A DNA stretch of 64,000 nucleotides from assembly GCA_023460955.1 (NCBI GenBank), contig JAEWOH010000037.1:11943-75942 (forward strand), given 5' to 3'. Within the stretch, counting starts at the first letter, position 1. The number at the start of each line of letters is the position of its first letter. The DNA is from Bacillota bacterium. Lineage in GTDB: Bacteria > Bacillota > Clostridia > Acetivibrionales > DSM-1351. The position numbers were made by a program, and so were the translations under genes. Shown one piece after another: positions 41,267 to 50,711 of this stretch. The notes beneath the pieces are model-generated. The model had not been told where the DNA came from and made no database searches. It saw only the letters and a list, made by a program, of their open reading frames with translations.

Positions 41267-42850
41267 TTATTTCCCCTTCTTGTTATTTGATTTGACACGA
41301 ATCAGATTTCTTGCTGCTATAATTTTTGGCCTCAAAGTCATGGACCACCAGGGTGCTCTTATCAAAATATCCTGTCCGTTGTGATTTCTAACAGAAGTAT
41401 TATTGAGCATATAAGGTACTCCAAAAGATCGAATACTCATGAGATGCAGCAGAACTGCAACAAAACCGAAAATAAAACCATATATTCCGATAAACGAGGA
41501 TGCAAATAATAAAACAAACCTTATAATAATTGTGGCACCTATCAAATTGATATTCATTAAGGTTACGATACCGGTTAAAGCAGTAATAATAACTACCGGT
41601 GCACTTACCAGTCTTGCTTCAACTGCTGCCTGCCCTAGTACAAGTGTTCCCACAATATTTACGGCCTGTCCGATAGAGGCAGGCATTCTGGTACCCACCT
41701 CCCGCAGTATGTCAAATATTAAAAGCATTATAAACATACTTAAAACCGAAGGAAAAGGTACACCTTCTCTTGAAGCCGAAATGCTTAAAAGTAAGGGGGT
41801 GGGCAGCATCTCCTGATGGAAGGTGACAATAGCAGTAAATATAGCCGGTACACTTATTGCCAGAAAAAATGACATTCCCCTGAATATTCTGTTAATAGAG
41901 GCATAAATATAATTATTATAATAATCTTCATTAGATTGAATTGTTTCAGCTATAATGAAAGGAACGGTCAGTGCAATGGGACTGCCGTCAACCATTATTG
42001 CTATTCTTCCCTCTAATAATTTTCCTGCCACCACATCGGGTCTTTCTGTGTAACCAACAGTCTCAAACGGAGAAAAGGGGGCATCTCGAATCAACTCCTG
42101 AATGTAACCGGAATCCAGAATACCGTCTATATCAATTTCGTCCAACCGCCGTTCAAGTTCTGCGAGTATGTCTTTTGAGACAATATCATCGATGTAACAA
42201 ATGCAAGTTTTTGTACGAGTTCTATGACCGATTTCTTTAAATTTGAACTTTAGTTCATTACTTTTAATCCTCCGCCTTACCAGTGAAATATTGATTGAAA
42301 TCGACTCTGTAAAGCCCTCCCTCGGCCCGCGGACTACTTTTGCCGACTCAGGTTCACTTATTGCTCTGAACTGCCAACCCTTTGTATTTATAATCAAAGC
42401 CTTTTCATAGTTATCCAGCAGAAATACCGTATCTCCGATAAACATTGCAGAGGCGATATCATTAAAGTCATCAGTCACAGATATTTCGTTAGCAAAAAGT
42501 ACTTTTGTCCGTATTTCATCTAAAAGATCCTGCCCTGAGATGTTCTCAGTCAAGTCATTCCGAAGCATGGGTTGAATAATGTTCTCATTGATTACTTCAG
42601 AGTTTACCATGCCCTCAACATAAACAATGCAACACTTGGCGGCATTAAGGTATTTATTTTGAAACTGCCTGAAGATAATAGTCTGATCATCTGAAAACAC
42701 TTTTTTAAATAAATTAATATTTTCATCCAATGTTTTTAATAGTATCTTTTTACTTTTAGATTTCTCACTTGACTTATTGGAGTCCTGCCCGGCTGTCTGT
42801 CCGTTTTTTACAGCCTCTTCGATTTTCTTCTTCCTAAGCGCCTTATACAT
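41267..42850 (-). CDS. spore germination receptor A subunit (GerAA/GerKA family)
   Basis: About 527 residues. A large N-terminal cytosolic domain shows GTDFNDIASAMFIGDTVFLL-like residues, VRGPREGFTESISINISLVRRRIKS near residue 180 and PFETVGYTERPDVVAGKLLEGRIAIMVDG near 270; five or so membrane segments follow. The ATG at 42850 is favoured by a GGTGATTA site; an in-frame ATG lies at 42862. It is the first gene of the ger operon, behind a sigma-G-like promoter at 42867-42896. Confidence 0.93.
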   Translation of the reverse strand: MYKALRKKKIEEAVKNGQTAGQDSNKSSEKSKSKKILLKTLDENINLFKKVFSDDQTIIFRQFQNKYLNAAKCCIVYVEGMVNSEVINENIIQPMLRNDLTENISGQDLLDEIRTKVLFANEISVTDDFNDIASAMFIGDTVFLLDNYEKALIINTKGWQFRAISEPESAKVVRGPREGFTESISINISLVRRRIKSNELKFKFKEIGHRTRTKTCICYIDDIVSKDILAELERRLDEIDIDGILDSGYIQELIRDAPFSPFETVGYTERPDVVAGKLLEGRIAIMVDGSPIALTVPFIIAETIQSNEDYYNNYIYASINRIFRGMSFFLAISVPAIFTAIVTFHQEMLPTPLLLSISASREGVPFPSVLSMFIMLLIFDILREVGTRMPASIGQAVNIVGTLVLGQAAVEARLVSAPVVIITALTGIVTLMNINLIGATIIIRFVLLFASSFIGIYGFIFGFVAVLLHLMSIRSFGVPYMLNNTSVRNHNGQDILIRAPWWSMTLRPKIIAARNLIRVKSNNKKGK

Positions 42851-42866
42851 ATTAATCACCATTATT

Positions 42867-42896
42867 TAGTGTGTACAATGAAGTAAAATCTAGTCA
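42867..42896 (-). promoter_or_regulatory. candidate sigma-G (forespore) promoter of the ger operon
   Basis: TGACTA (42891-42896), 17 bp, CACACTA (42867-42873) on the minus strand, close to the sigma-G pattern TGAATA ... CATACTA. GerA-type operons are forespore-expressed in Bacillus, which supports this reading. Confidence 0.45.
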
Positions 42897-42897
42897 T

Positions 42898-42936
42898 AAA
42901 AAAACTCTTCAGAATAAATTACTTAATCTGAAGAGT
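42898..42936 (-). terminator. intrinsic terminator after the small lipoprotein gene
   Basis: ACTCTTCAGA (42904-42913) pairs with TCTGAAGAGT (42927-42936), with a run of seven T on the minus strand after the stem. Confidence 0.8.
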
Positions 42937-42945
42937 CTGTCTTTA

Positions 42946-43245
42946 TTAATCTTTCTTGTCGCATTTCTTTTTTCGGAAAAGTGATAGGCCACCAAAGCCG
43001 CTTATTATAGCCATATAAAAGCCCAAATCATACCACCAGCCTGTATTTGCAACCTCGTATATTCTGATGTTTTTATCAAAAAATCCTACTATTAAAGATA
43101 TTGGAGATACCCAGCCGTGCCAGATACCCCAGAAAAAGCCGGCGGGTTTGTCTGCCGTGATTGAACCGTCCCCCGGTATACAGCCTGTTAGTACAAATAA
43201 ACTCAAAGCCCCCATAGCCAATAAAACTATTATCTTTTTTCTCAC
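42946..43245 (-). CDS. small predicted lipoprotein with two membrane segments
   Basis: 99 residues. A lipoprotein signal peptide ends at LTGC (Cys22). It is followed by GDGSITADKPAGFFWGIWHGWVSPISLI, which recurs in small clostridial and Bacillus membrane proteins of unknown function, then a second segment and a basic tail (FRKKKCDKKD). It has its own terminator. Function unknown. Confidence 0.7.
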   Translation of the reverse strand: MRKKIIVLLAMGALSLFVLTGCIPGDGSITADKPAGFFWGIWHGWVSPISLIVGFFDKNIRIYEVANTGWWYDLGFYMAIISGFGGLSLFRKKKCDKKD

Positions 43246-43319
43246 AAAAACCCTCCAAATAAAAAGAATCTAATTATAGTTATGATATTATACGTTATTT
43301 TAAACTTAAAAGACTGCTA

Positions 43320-43913
43320 TTATGGTTTTAAATATCCCTTGTCCACTGCATCCTTAACCATAGCCTGAATATACTCCCATACTTTCTGTGAACCCTGCTG
43401 AATATGTTTATTTCTTTCCAAAACTCTGGTCGCAGTGACATTCAGCTTTTGCCATTGCAAGCCTTTTGTACTGTAGTTATGGTAAATAGGCATAAAGGTA
43501 TCAACTAAATGAGCATACTTTGCTTCAGGTGTCAGGTAATCTTCAAATTCCCTCCAAAGGCTTATAAACTCTTCCTTCTGGTCATCAGGCAGTAACCCGA
43601 AAATTCTTTGAGCAGCCTTATTCTCTCTTTCAGCCTTGTCTTCATGTGCCTGTACATCATATGCAAAGGTATCCCCCGCATCAATTTCCACAATATCATG
43701 CAGCATTATCATTTTCATTACCTTTAGCATATCAAGGTTCTTTTCGTTCGAATATTCGGTAAACAGCATTGCACATACAGCCATGTGCCAGGAATGTTCA
43801 GCATCATTCTCTCTTCTTGATGCATCCATTAGTATTGTATTTCTTAGTATCTGCTTTGTTTTATCTATTTCTTTAATAAAGTCCAACTGCTTTTGTAACC
43901 TTAATAAATCCAT
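43320..43913 (-). CDS. HD-domain hydrolase, YfbR-like 5'-nucleotidase
   Basis: About 197 residues from the ATG at 43913, which has GAGGTGATA before it; a weaker start lies at 43928. HD metal ligands: ENDAEHSWH near residue 35, MLHDIVEIDAGD near residue 73, and a later Asp in HLVDTFM. The family (YfbR) hydrolyses deoxynucleoside 5'-monophosphates. It appears to stand alone between the lipoprotein gene and the ABC exporter. Confidence 0.85.
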   Translation of the reverse strand: MDLLRLQKQLDFIKEIDKTKQILRNTILMDASRRENDAEHSWHMAVCAMLFTEYSNEKNLDMLKVMKMIMLHDIVEIDAGDTFAYDVQAHEDKAERENKAAQRIFGLLPDDQKEEFISLWREFEDYLTPEAKYAHLVDTFMPIYHNYSTKGLQWQKLNVTATRVLERNKHIQQGSQKVWEYIQAMVKDAVDKGYLKP

Positions 43914-44027
43914 TGTATCACCTCTCATCTTGTTTTATCTGAAATACATAATTATTTTGAGCCTTACACTGACCCTTCATCTTACTCACCATTTCCCTCA
44001 GCCTGAAAGTAATGTACACTGATTATT

Positions 44028-45833
44028 TTACGCACTTATGTACTGTCCTGCCTGAACACGCCACATTTCAGCATATTTACCATTTAGCTTCAACAACTCT
44101 TCATGACTTCCTGCTTCAATTATTTTACCATTTTCAAGCATAAATATTTTATCTGCCAAACGTGTTGTTGAAAGTCTGTGAGAAATAAATACAACTGTCT
44201 TATTCTCAGCAGCCTCCAGCATTGATTGGTTAAGCTGATATTCTGCGATCGGATCGAGAGCCGATGAGGGCTCATCGAGTATAATGAGGCTGGAGTCTTT
44301 GTAGAAGGCTCTTGATATAGCTATCTTTTGGGCCTCGCCACCCGACAGGTTGACTCCGTTTTCCTCAAACTCGGCAGTCAAAGGTGTCTGAAGGCCGTGT
44401 TTAAAGCTTTTCAGTCTTTCTGCAAAGCCGCTTTGCTCCAGTGCTGTCATTACAGGTTTTTCAGATACCGCCTCTGCATTATCCAGCAATACATTCTCTT
44501 TTACCGTGGCTGCATAGAGCATGTAATCCTGAAAAACCGTTCCCACATAATCATGATACTGAGTCACATCATAATCTTTGACATTAACTCCATCCAGTGT
44601 TATTGCTCCGCCATTTACATCATAAAGCCTCATCAGCAGTTTGATAAGGGTAGTCTTTCCCGCCCCATTGTAACCCACAAGCGCAACTTTTTCGTAAGGC
44701 TTTATGGTCATATCTATACCATTGATAACACTTCTGTCCCCCTCTTTATAGGAAAACGAAATATCATCAAGCTTGAATATCTTTGGTTCGCCGGGAACGG
44801 CAAGCTTCTTCCGGCTGACAATTTTGGGCTCATAATTAAGGAAATCTCGAATTTTTTCAACATATAAACTTGTTTCACTGGCATATGGATATATTTCCGT
44901 CATAATTCGCAGACTTCTTTTAAAACTTCCGAAGGAATTAAAAAGAATAACCACACTGCTGTATGAAAGCAAATTCATAACAGTAGCTTTATAAACCAGG
45001 TATGTAATGTAAAGCACATCACTTATAAAGTCATTTGACACATAATCTCTGAGAAAGCTAAGCAGGAATTTCCTTTTTCCATTTGCCTTGTCAATGTTAT
45101 AAATGGTCTTGTTTGCCTCTTTAAAATTACAGAAAAGTTTTTCCGATACATCCGGATTCAGACGCAACTCCTTTGCATAGTCGTTCAGATAGAAAACTCG
45201 GTTAACATATGCTCTCTTTCTTTCTTCAGGATTCTTTTCAATACGTATCTTAAAATTGATTTTATTAAATATTTGCATAAGAAGAAATGAAAAGGCAAAG
45301 GAAACCACTACAAATATGATTGAAAACCAATCCTTTATAAGGAAGTATGCTCCTGTGGTAAAAAATACCGTTAAGCCAGTAAATATCTTATTAAGAATTT
45401 CCAGCATACGGTCAACCTGTTTATCAGCCTCTGACACTGCCAAAACGAACTCATTATAATAATCAGGATTGTCATAGCATTCCAAATCCAGCTCCCTAGC
45501 CTTTTCATAAAGCATAAACTTTATTTTCCGCTTCATTTTAGGCATTGCTTTCTGAGCTATACGGTGAGTTACAACTGCGCCATAAAGCATTCCTATTCCA
45601 ATCAGAATAAAAAGCATAATTATGAACACAGCAACTTTTTGAAAAGGTCTCCCATATTCTACAGACTCTAATACATAGCCTATACCATAGGTATGCTCTA
45701 CAAATATCAGAATTTGATTTCTGAGAATGTCCAGTATGTATGCAAAAATATATAACGGCGATGCCGAAAAGCAAATCTTGAGAATAAACAGATTATTATC
45801 AAGTACCTGCCTGAAGGACTGTTTAGTCTTCAT
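44028..45833 (-). CDS. ABC exporter half-transporter (heterodimer partner 2)
   Basis: 601 residues: a membrane domain with six segments in the first 330 residues, then an ATPase domain with Walker A GYNGAGKTT near 380, signature LSGGEAQKIAISRAF and Walker B LIILDEPSSALDP near 500. All catalytic residues look intact, including the downstream Glu and His in VFISHRLST. It overlaps its partner gene by 4 bp, so the two make a heterodimer, as in multidrug or peptide exporters. Confidence 0.92.
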   Translation of the reverse strand: MKTKQSFRQVLDNNLFILKICFSASPLYIFAYILDILRNQILIFVEHTYGIGYVLESVEYGRPFQKVAVFIIMLFILIGIGMLYGAVVTHRIAQKAMPKMKRKIKFMLYEKARELDLECYDNPDYYNEFVLAVSEADKQVDRMLEILNKIFTGLTVFFTTGAYFLIKDWFSIIFVVVSFAFSFLLMQIFNKINFKIRIEKNPEERKRAYVNRVFYLNDYAKELRLNPDVSEKLFCNFKEANKTIYNIDKANGKRKFLLSFLRDYVSNDFISDVLYITYLVYKATVMNLLSYSSVVILFNSFGSFKRSLRIMTEIYPYASETSLYVEKIRDFLNYEPKIVSRKKLAVPGEPKIFKLDDISFSYKEGDRSVINGIDMTIKPYEKVALVGYNGAGKTTLIKLLMRLYDVNGGAITLDGVNVKDYDVTQYHDYVGTVFQDYMLYAATVKENVLLDNAEAVSEKPVMTALEQSGFAERLKSFKHGLQTPLTAEFEENGVNLSGGEAQKIAISRAFYKDSSLIILDEPSSALDPIAEYQLNQSMLEAAENKTVVFISHRLSTTRLADKIFMLENGKIIEAGSHEELLKLNGKYAEMWRVQAGQYISA

Positions 45834-47734
45834 ATTGCAATTTCTCCTTCCATTTTAGCTTCTTCATCCGTATTGTTGATTTTGGAATGTTTAAGGTTGT
45901 TTTTTATAGACATTTCATTTATGTCATTTACTGCAAGATAATTCATAGCCTGTTTGGTATACATATCCGAGTATGAGCCGTTCATCTTCATTAATTCCTC
46001 GTGGGTGCCCTCTTCAATAAGTTCTCCGTGCTCAAACATAAATACTCTGTCGGCACTCCTTACCGATGAAAGTCGGTGGGATATAAATATCATAGTTTTG
46101 TCCTTACTCTCCTGCATGATACTTTTATACAGGTCGTATTCGGCTATAGGATCCAAGGCAGAAGAAGGTTCGTCGAAAACTTTTATAGGAGTATTCTGAA
46201 CAAAGGCTCTTGCTACTATTATTTTCTGGAATTGTCCACCGGACAAAATTGCTCCGTCTTCATCAAATTCCTTGGTCAGAATTGTATTGATACCGTGCTT
46301 AAGAGTCTCAACCTTTTCATACACTCCCGCCTTCTTTAAAGCACTAATAACTGCTTCTTCCTCATTTTCTATTTTGTGTCCCATTAACACATTATCTTTA
46401 ATGGAAAGTGAAAGGACTTTATAATCCTGGAAAGCGGCAGCGAATAACTGGCGATATGCCCTAAGATTATACTCTTTTATGTTTCGGCCATTCACAAGAA
46501 TTTCTCCTGAGGTAGGGTCATACAGACGGAACAATAGTTTAATAATGGTAGATTTACCGGCTCCGTTATGGCCAACAATGGCTACAATACTATTTCCAGC
46601 TATTGTGAAGTTCAGGTTCTTCAAAGCATATTTCCCGTCTTTATAGGCGAAACTTACATTCCTGAATTCGATAGATGCTATAGTCGGTTCAGGTATAACT
46701 CCGTCCCAATCCTCCGGAATTGCTTCTCTATATTCAATAAAAGTACGGAGGTTGTTAACAAACAGACCATTCTTCATAGTCTCAACGATATTGTTGAACA
46801 AACCGATCAAAATCCAGGTGGCTGATACCATTATGCTTGAAAGCACTGCCAACTCTGAAAGTGAAATGGTTTTCACTATCATTGCCTTATAGGTTCCATA
46901 AAGCAGTACACCCTCGAAAATAATAGAAAAGGTAAACACTACTTTAAGAAATTCTATGGGGATTATCTTTGGGGCATATTTATCAGCAATCTTAAAGGTT
47001 CTTTTAATTGCTTCATCATATTTATCCTTAATTAGCCTGTAGACATTGGATAACCGCATTTCCTTAGCATATTCCGACAAGTACATGACTCTGTTTACAT
47101 ACTGGAATACCCTCTCATTGGGTATCCCTTCCTTATATCGCTTTAATACCAGCTTATTCATAATTCCACCGAATACGAAGTTACCTATTATAGGGAAAAT
47201 TACAAACAAAACTGCCAGCCTGTCAATGTCATACATGGAGAAAAATACTACTACCGTAGCTATTGAGCCTGTTAGTATACCCCATACGTTCTTTACCACG
47301 CTGTTGATTTTATCTGCTGCTCCATCAACTGCCATTGTATATCTGTTATAAAAGTCTGCATCCTCAAAGCAGCTTAATTCAACATTCCGGGCCTTTTTAT
47401 ACAATTTCAGGTAGAGCCCTTCATATATTTTCGTACCGGTTAACGGGAACGTTATATTGTTAACATAGCTCCTGTAAAGGCCTATTACTGTGAAGGTTAC
47501 ACCGCATATTAAAATAAAAACGAGTATGCTTTGAAAACTCATTTTCCTTTCAAATGCATTAATTATGTAACGCATAAATATGGCACTGTAAAAAACCCAT
47601 TCAAAATACTCCAGAATAGAAATTATCAATGTATGTATAACATTGCTCTTACTGATCTGCCACGCCATTTTCATAGCGAAAAGATTGCTTTTAATTGAAG
47701 CTGAATTTGATATTTCTTTTTTCTTTTTATTCAA
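45830..47734 (-). CDS. ABC exporter half-transporter (heterodimer partner 1)
   Basis: 634 residues: six-segment membrane domain, then ATPase with Walker A GHNGAGKST near 385, LSGGQFQKIIVARAF and Walker B IKVFDEPSSALDP. The C terminus carries a 45-residue charged tail (NDINEMSIKNNLKHSKIN) not seen in its partner. Substrate unknown; lack of a protease domain argues against bacteriocin export. First gene of the pair, translationally coupled to the second. Confidence 0.92.
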   Translation of the reverse strand: MNKKKKEISNSASIKSNLFAMKMAWQISKSNVIHTLIISILEYFEWVFYSAIFMRYIINAFERKMSFQSILVFILICGVTFTVIGLYRSYVNNITFPLTGTKIYEGLYLKLYKKARNVELSCFEDADFYNRYTMAVDGAADKINSVVKNVWGILTGSIATVVVFFSMYDIDRLAVLFVIFPIIGNFVFGGIMNKLVLKRYKEGIPNERVFQYVNRVMYLSEYAKEMRLSNVYRLIKDKYDEAIKRTFKIADKYAPKIIPIEFLKVVFTFSIIFEGVLLYGTYKAMIVKTISLSELAVLSSIMVSATWILIGLFNNIVETMKNGLFVNNLRTFIEYREAIPEDWDGVIPEPTIASIEFRNVSFAYKDGKYALKNLNFTIAGNSIVAIVGHNGAGKSTIIKLLFRLYDPTSGEILVNGRNIKEYNLRAYRQLFAAAFQDYKVLSLSIKDNVLMGHKIENEEEAVISALKKAGVYEKVETLKHGINTILTKEFDEDGAILSGGQFQKIIVARAFVQNTPIKVFDEPSSALDPIAEYDLYKSIMQESKDKTMIFISHRLSSVRSADRVFMFEHGELIEEGTHEELMKMNGSYSDMYTKQAMNYLAVNDINEMSIKNNLKHSKINNTDEEAKMEGEIAI

Positions 47735-47987
47735 ATTTTAAACCTCCTGACATAGAAACAGAAACTAATACACTTACACTTTTAACCAATAAAAGTTATT
47801 TTAACATATTTTGTTTCAATATGTTACCCAAACATTTATTATACATAAAATAGGAACTTAAGTTTAAATGAAGTCAAAAAAAAACAGGTGTACCTCACAT
47901 CGGAAGTCCACCAGTCTATTTATTAATTCACTGAACACCTCAATAGTTCCGACCAGCCGGAATATCTTATCTAAATAATATAGTCGA
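47735..47987. other. 253-bp gap between ABC exporter and MFS genes
   Basis: No gene. It contains the MFS terminator listed at 47876-47914 and AT-rich DNA that should hold the exporter promoter, which I could not place with confidence. Confidence 0.5.
47876..47914 (-). terminator. intrinsic terminator downstream of the MFS gene
   Basis: On the minus strand CTGGTGGACTTC pairs imperfectly (three non-Watson-Crick positions) with GAGGTACACCTG around a CGATGT loop, followed by nine T. Confidence 0.7.
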
Positions 47988-49283
47988 TTACTTTTCTTCA
48001 TTCCTCATACTATACCATCTGTATGTCCACAGAGCTATTGATACAAGCCTTAATAGGAATTCGATAAAAAATGCCTTCTGTAACGCTGCACGATCACCGC
48101 CAAACCAGTTGTAAACAGCAACTCCCACCATAGGCATTACAGCATTTGATAAAGTAATAAAAAGAGTATAAACTGATATGCTTAAGGTTTTAATCCTTTC
48201 AGGAACCACCTGAAGCAGACATTGTAGTATATTCAAAGGTATCGTTGCAAAGGTGAGATTGGCTATAACATTAAGTATCAGAAATACTATCGGACCTGAT
48301 GAAAGAGGCAAGCTTGTACTAATTATCATAAATATTGGCGAAGTTGCCATACCTATACTTCCTGCAACCATTCCAAAACGAATACCATGTTTTTCGTTGA
48401 CACGGCTCCAAAACCCTATAGTTGCAAACTGAACCAGGGCAGCTCCGATACCTGTGTAACTGAGCCACGCCTCGTTCATATTTAAATAACGGACCTGCCC
48501 AATAAACCACAAAGTCCAGTCAAACTGCCACGTTACATAAAAATACATTGCAATACTGACAAAAATAAGAAATTTCTTATTAGAACCGATTTCTCTCAAT
48601 ACAATCCTGAAATCCCTAAGGTTCAATTTGGTACTTTTACCTTCACGGTCAGATTTAACCCTCGTAAGCACATATACCTGCAGCATCAGAATCAAGCAGG
48701 CTATCCAGAAATAAAACTGATGAATCAGTATCTTTCCCTCGGTAGATTTGGCTGAAGCCAGTAAAGCTCCACTAATGAGAGGAATAAAGATACTTACAAG
48801 AAAAGTCCATCTGTTCCTGCTGGTCAATATAGTATTTCTCTCTTCAATTGCTGTAATATCAGAAAAATAAGACTGCCAGGAAGTATTGTAAATAGTCAAT
48901 GGAGCGATTGAAATACTTAACAAGACAAGAAAGGCATAAAACCTGTAGGCACTCAAAGCCGGTACAAAACTGCATGCCAGGTAGGCGACATCCAGAAGCA
49001 GCAAAGCCAGTATTACAATACTCCGCTTGTTTTTAAGACGGTCTGTAATTATTCCCGCCGGTATAAGAAAAATCATACCTATAAATTGAGGTATGGAATT
49101 CAATAAGCCAATTTGTGTATCATTCGCACCAAGTCTCAAGGCAAATAAAAGGTTGTTATTGTTTATCAGATTATTTACAACCGCAAACAATATTCCTTCT
49201 ATGGTCAGCAGCGTACAGATACTGCCTGTAAGTCCCGGAAATCTTCCCCCTACGTTCCTTATAAAGCCCTTAAAAGTTGTCAA
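47988..49283 (-). CDS. MFS transporter
   Basis: 431 residues with twelve hydrophobic segments. The loop 2-3 motif GIITDRLKNKRSIVI is the MFS A-motif. NTSWQSYFSDITAIEERNTILTSRN recurs in clostridial MFS proteins of unknown substrate. The gene is divergent from the amidohydrolase/LacI unit and separated by about 300 bp containing the LacI operators; the regulator could therefore also affect this gene, but the nearest operator is 195 bp from its start. Confidence 0.87.
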   Translation of the reverse strand: MTTFKGFIRNVGGRFPGLTGSICTLLTIEGILFAVVNNLINNNNLLFALRLGANDTQIGLLNSIPQFIGMIFLIPAGIITDRLKNKRSIVILALLLLDVAYLACSFVPALSAYRFYAFLVLLSISIAPLTIYNTSWQSYFSDITAIEERNTILTSRNRWTFLVSIFIPLISGALLASAKSTEGKILIHQFYFWIACLILMLQVYVLTRVKSDREGKSTKLNLRDFRIVLREIGSNKKFLIFVSIAMYFYVTWQFDWTLWFIGQVRYLNMNEAWLSYTGIGAALVQFATIGFWSRVNEKHGIRFGMVAGSIGMATSPIFMIISTSLPLSSGPIVFLILNVIANLTFATIPLNILQCLLQVVPERIKTLSISVYTLFITLSNAVMPMVGVAVYNWFGGDRAALQKAFFIEFLLRLVSIALWTYRWYSMRNEEK

Positions 49284-49477
49284 AGTTATGCCCCCAGATT
49301 AGTTAATGTTTATATGCTTAACAATAATAGCGCTGCCTGTTTATTAAGCCTTCATTTTTGACATTTAAAGTTTAACAACTTTCGATAACTGTCGCAATAG
49401 AGATTTTTTGCTTTTAGATGTACTTTTTTACATAGAATTTTGTGATTAAAGTAAATTTGTTTTAAACTAAAAAGTAT

Positions 49478-49495
49478 TTCAGAAGCGTTTCCGAA
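49478..49495. promoter_or_regulatory. upstream LacI-family operator
   Basis: TTCAGAAGCGTTTCCGAA matches the perfect palindrome at 49543-49560 except in its left half. It lies upstream of the -35 hexamer. CcpA cre sites have a similar core, so CcpA binding is an alternative. Confidence 0.6.
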
Positions 49496-49502
49496 AATTG
49501 TA

Positions 49503-49531
49503 TTTACATTTTTTATATATTATGTTATTAT
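49503..49531 (+). promoter_or_regulatory. promoter of the amidohydrolase-lacI unit
   Basis: TTTACA (49503-49508) and TATTAT (49526-49531), 17 bp apart, flanked on both sides by LacI-type operators. Confidence 0.65.
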
Positions 49532-49542
49532 ACAGACACAAA

Positions 49543-49560
49543 TTCGGAAACGTTTCCGAA
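49543..49560. promoter_or_regulatory. downstream LacI-family operator, perfect 18-bp palindrome
   Basis: TTCGGAAACGTTTCCGAA, a perfect palindrome with the CG centre typical of LacI-family operators, about +5 to +22 of the promoter. A repressor here would block the amidohydrolase gene 27 bp downstream. Confidence 0.75.
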
Positions 49561-49587
49561 ATATTACTTGGGATGGTGTAATTCATT

Positions 49588-50706
49588 ATGCATAAAAGTT
49601 GGGTTAAATTTGGCACTTTGCTCTTAGTTGTAATCATAATCGGGCTCTTGTATGGATATCGAAAAGTAATATTGCCCCAGACTGAGAAAGCTTCGGCTAA
49701 TGCCGAAGCTGTTGTTGAAAAATCTCCCGAAATGGGGGCTGCTACCAACGCCCCCTCTATACTTGAATTGGTTAACACCTATAAAGACCTGGGCGTTATC
49801 GACGGCCATAATCATGATGCCAGTGGCTTGCGATACACATCAATGCTGGGTACCTGGCATGAGAATCACATAGAAAAGGTAGTTTTATTTGGCAATGTTT
49901 CAGAGCCAAGTGCGATGGATACAGATTTAATTGCTTGGGATGTTTATCAGCAATATCCCGACAAAATCATCCCTTATTTCTCCGGCTTTGACCTACATAG
50001 CGCCGAAAGCCTTGAGGTGATTAAAAATAACCTTGAAAAGGGTTATTTTGGTCTCGGTGAAACAGTAGCAGCTTCCTCATATTCAGCTATGACATCCCGG
50101 GTTGCCTGGAAAGGGAATCATCCTATGGACGGTTATCTGCCTCAGATCTATGATCTGATTGCAAAATATAAGGCTCCTATTCTTTTGCACATTGATCCTG
50201 TCAGCGGTGAGCCTATCAATAAACTAGAACAAGCTCTTGACGAACACCCGGATACCATCTTTATTTTCGGACATATTAATGCGTTCAACACACCCGCCGA
50301 GGTTGAGAGGTTGATGGAAAAACATCCAAACCTGTATGCCGACTTCTTTGCAGGCTTTTCAATTTATAACCCACTAAGCGGAAATCGTCCGGAGGAATAT
50401 ATTCCAATTATAAAGAAATACTCTGACCGTTTCATGCTGGGCACTGACTCTGGTTATGGTTTAGACGGCGGTGAAGTTAAAGCCATTGAAGCTATGTATC
50501 AGATCTTGGATCTTATTGATGATCCGGTCATTGCTCGGAAGGTCGCTCATACTAACTTGATGAACCTTATTCAGGCACAGCCTGCAACACAAACACAATT
50601 AAAAGAGATACATGAGTTGGAGAAAGTTACTGGAAAGAAATATGATACCGAGACGCTTACAAAGCTCGAGGCAGGTAAAATCTTGGCAGAAGGCAGAGAA
50701 AGGTGA
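49588..50706 (+). CDS. membrane-anchored amidohydrolase-family metal hydrolase
   Basis: 372 residues. An N-terminal membrane anchor (FGTLLLVVIIIGLLYGY, residues 9-25) is followed by an Ala-rich linker and an amidohydrolase_2 TIM barrel. Metal-site residues: GVIDGHNHDASG near 70, LHIDP near 198, FGHIN near 227 and MLGTDSGYG near 290. The domain would lie outside the cytoplasm. Most relatives are cytosolic, so the anchor is unusual. It overlaps or touches the regulator gene (RBS AGGTGATAAAG inside its end), suggesting one operon. Substrate unknown. Confidence 0.85.
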   Translation: MHKSWVKFGTLLLVVIIIGLLYGYRKVILPQTEKASANAEAVVEKSPEMGAATNAPSILELVNTYKDLGVIDGHNHDASGLRYTSMLGTWHENHIEKVVLFGNVSEPSAMDTDLIAWDVYQQYPDKIIPYFSGFDLHSAESLEVIKNNLEKGYFGLGETVAASSYSAMTSRVAWKGNHPMDGYLPQIYDLIAKYKAPILLHIDPVSGEPINKLEQALDEHPDTIFIFGHINAFNTPAEVERLMEKHPNLYADFFAGFSIYNPLSGNRPEEYIPIIKKYSDRFMLGTDSGYGLDGGEVKAIEAMYQILDLIDDPVIARKVAHTNLMNLIQAQPATQTQLKEIHELEKVTGKKYDTETLTKLEAGKILAEGRER

Positions 50707-50711
50707 TAAAG

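Noticed and set aside
44328..44867. 179-residue plus-strand ORF opposite the ABC exporter
   Set aside because: Antisense shadow of a conserved ATPase domain; no start signal.
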